23,531 nt of DNA from an uncultured Muribaculaceae bacterium. GTDB lineage: Bacteria; Bacteroidota; Bacteroidia; Bacteroidales; Muribaculaceae. The stretch spans positions 1 through 23,531 of the forward strand of contig CAJUBL010000048.1 of NCBI GenBank assembly GCA_910584665.1, given 5' to 3'. The position numbers and the translations under genes were made by a program. The notes under the pieces are model-generated. The model did no database searches, was not told the DNA's origin, and saw only the letters and a program-made list of their open reading frames with translations. This document shows positions 23,481 through 23,531 of this stretch, in pieces (the first letter of the stretch is position 1; the number at the start of each line of letters is the position of its first letter).

Positions 23481-23531
23481 TAGTGTCTCTTAAAATTAGT
23501 TAAAATTAAAATTTTATTGTCTGATTAAGCG

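Overview
The window looks like chromosomal DNA of a Bacteroidota member, most likely order Bacteroidales; a Muribaculaceae-type gut commensal is a guess from overall style. The support is promoters of the Bacteroides type (TAnnTTTG at -7, usually with a weak -33), starts that mostly lack a Shine-Dalgarno sequence, lipoproteins with Bacteroidota-style lipoboxes, and families typical of this phylum: NVEALA peptide, 6-bladed beta-propeller lipoprotein, WG-repeat lipoprotein, and an O-antigen ligase with TPRs. No phage, IS element, CRISPR array or integrase was seen. All gene-free gaps are under 300 bases.

Layout. Positions 1-51 hold the 5' part of a tRNA-Gly(GCC) on the minus strand with its own promoter. 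priA (replication restart helicase) follows on the minus strand, divergent from a plus-strand galactose operon galK-galM-nucleotidyltransferase (2956-6076). The third gene may supply the uridylylation step, because no galT is present here. Beyond a hairpin comes a WG-repeat lipoprotein, then a strong bidirectional terminator, then nfo (endonuclease IV, minus). nfo and aroE are divergent around a perfect 18-bp palindrome. aroE overlaps comEC (plus). comEC converges on and overlaps the end of a four-gene minus operon read as acyltransferase, membrane metallophosphoesterase, tex, folK (16735 down to 11864). That operon is divergent from a SpoU-type RNA methyltransferase (plus), which in turn overlaps tail to tail with an O-antigen-ligase/TPR membrane protein (minus). 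A transglutaminase-fold lipoprotein lies upstream of the ligase gene.

The right end (21444-23480, minus) differs from the rest. It is clearly AT-richer (about 30% GC in one sampled line against about 55% in one tex line). It carries a CxxC thioredoxin-fold protein, a cysteine-rich NVEALA-type exported small protein and a 6-bladed beta-propeller lipoprotein, closed by a perfect hairpin terminator. This is the most accessory-looking part of the window and the best candidate for a poorly described system: a small secreted cysteine peptide with a partner thiol protein and a surface lipoprotein.

Most of the remainder is housekeeping (DNA replication and repair, shikimate, folate, lipid and RNA modification), where identities are firm from catalytic motifs. 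All start-site choices, promoters and operators are read by eye and are predictions.
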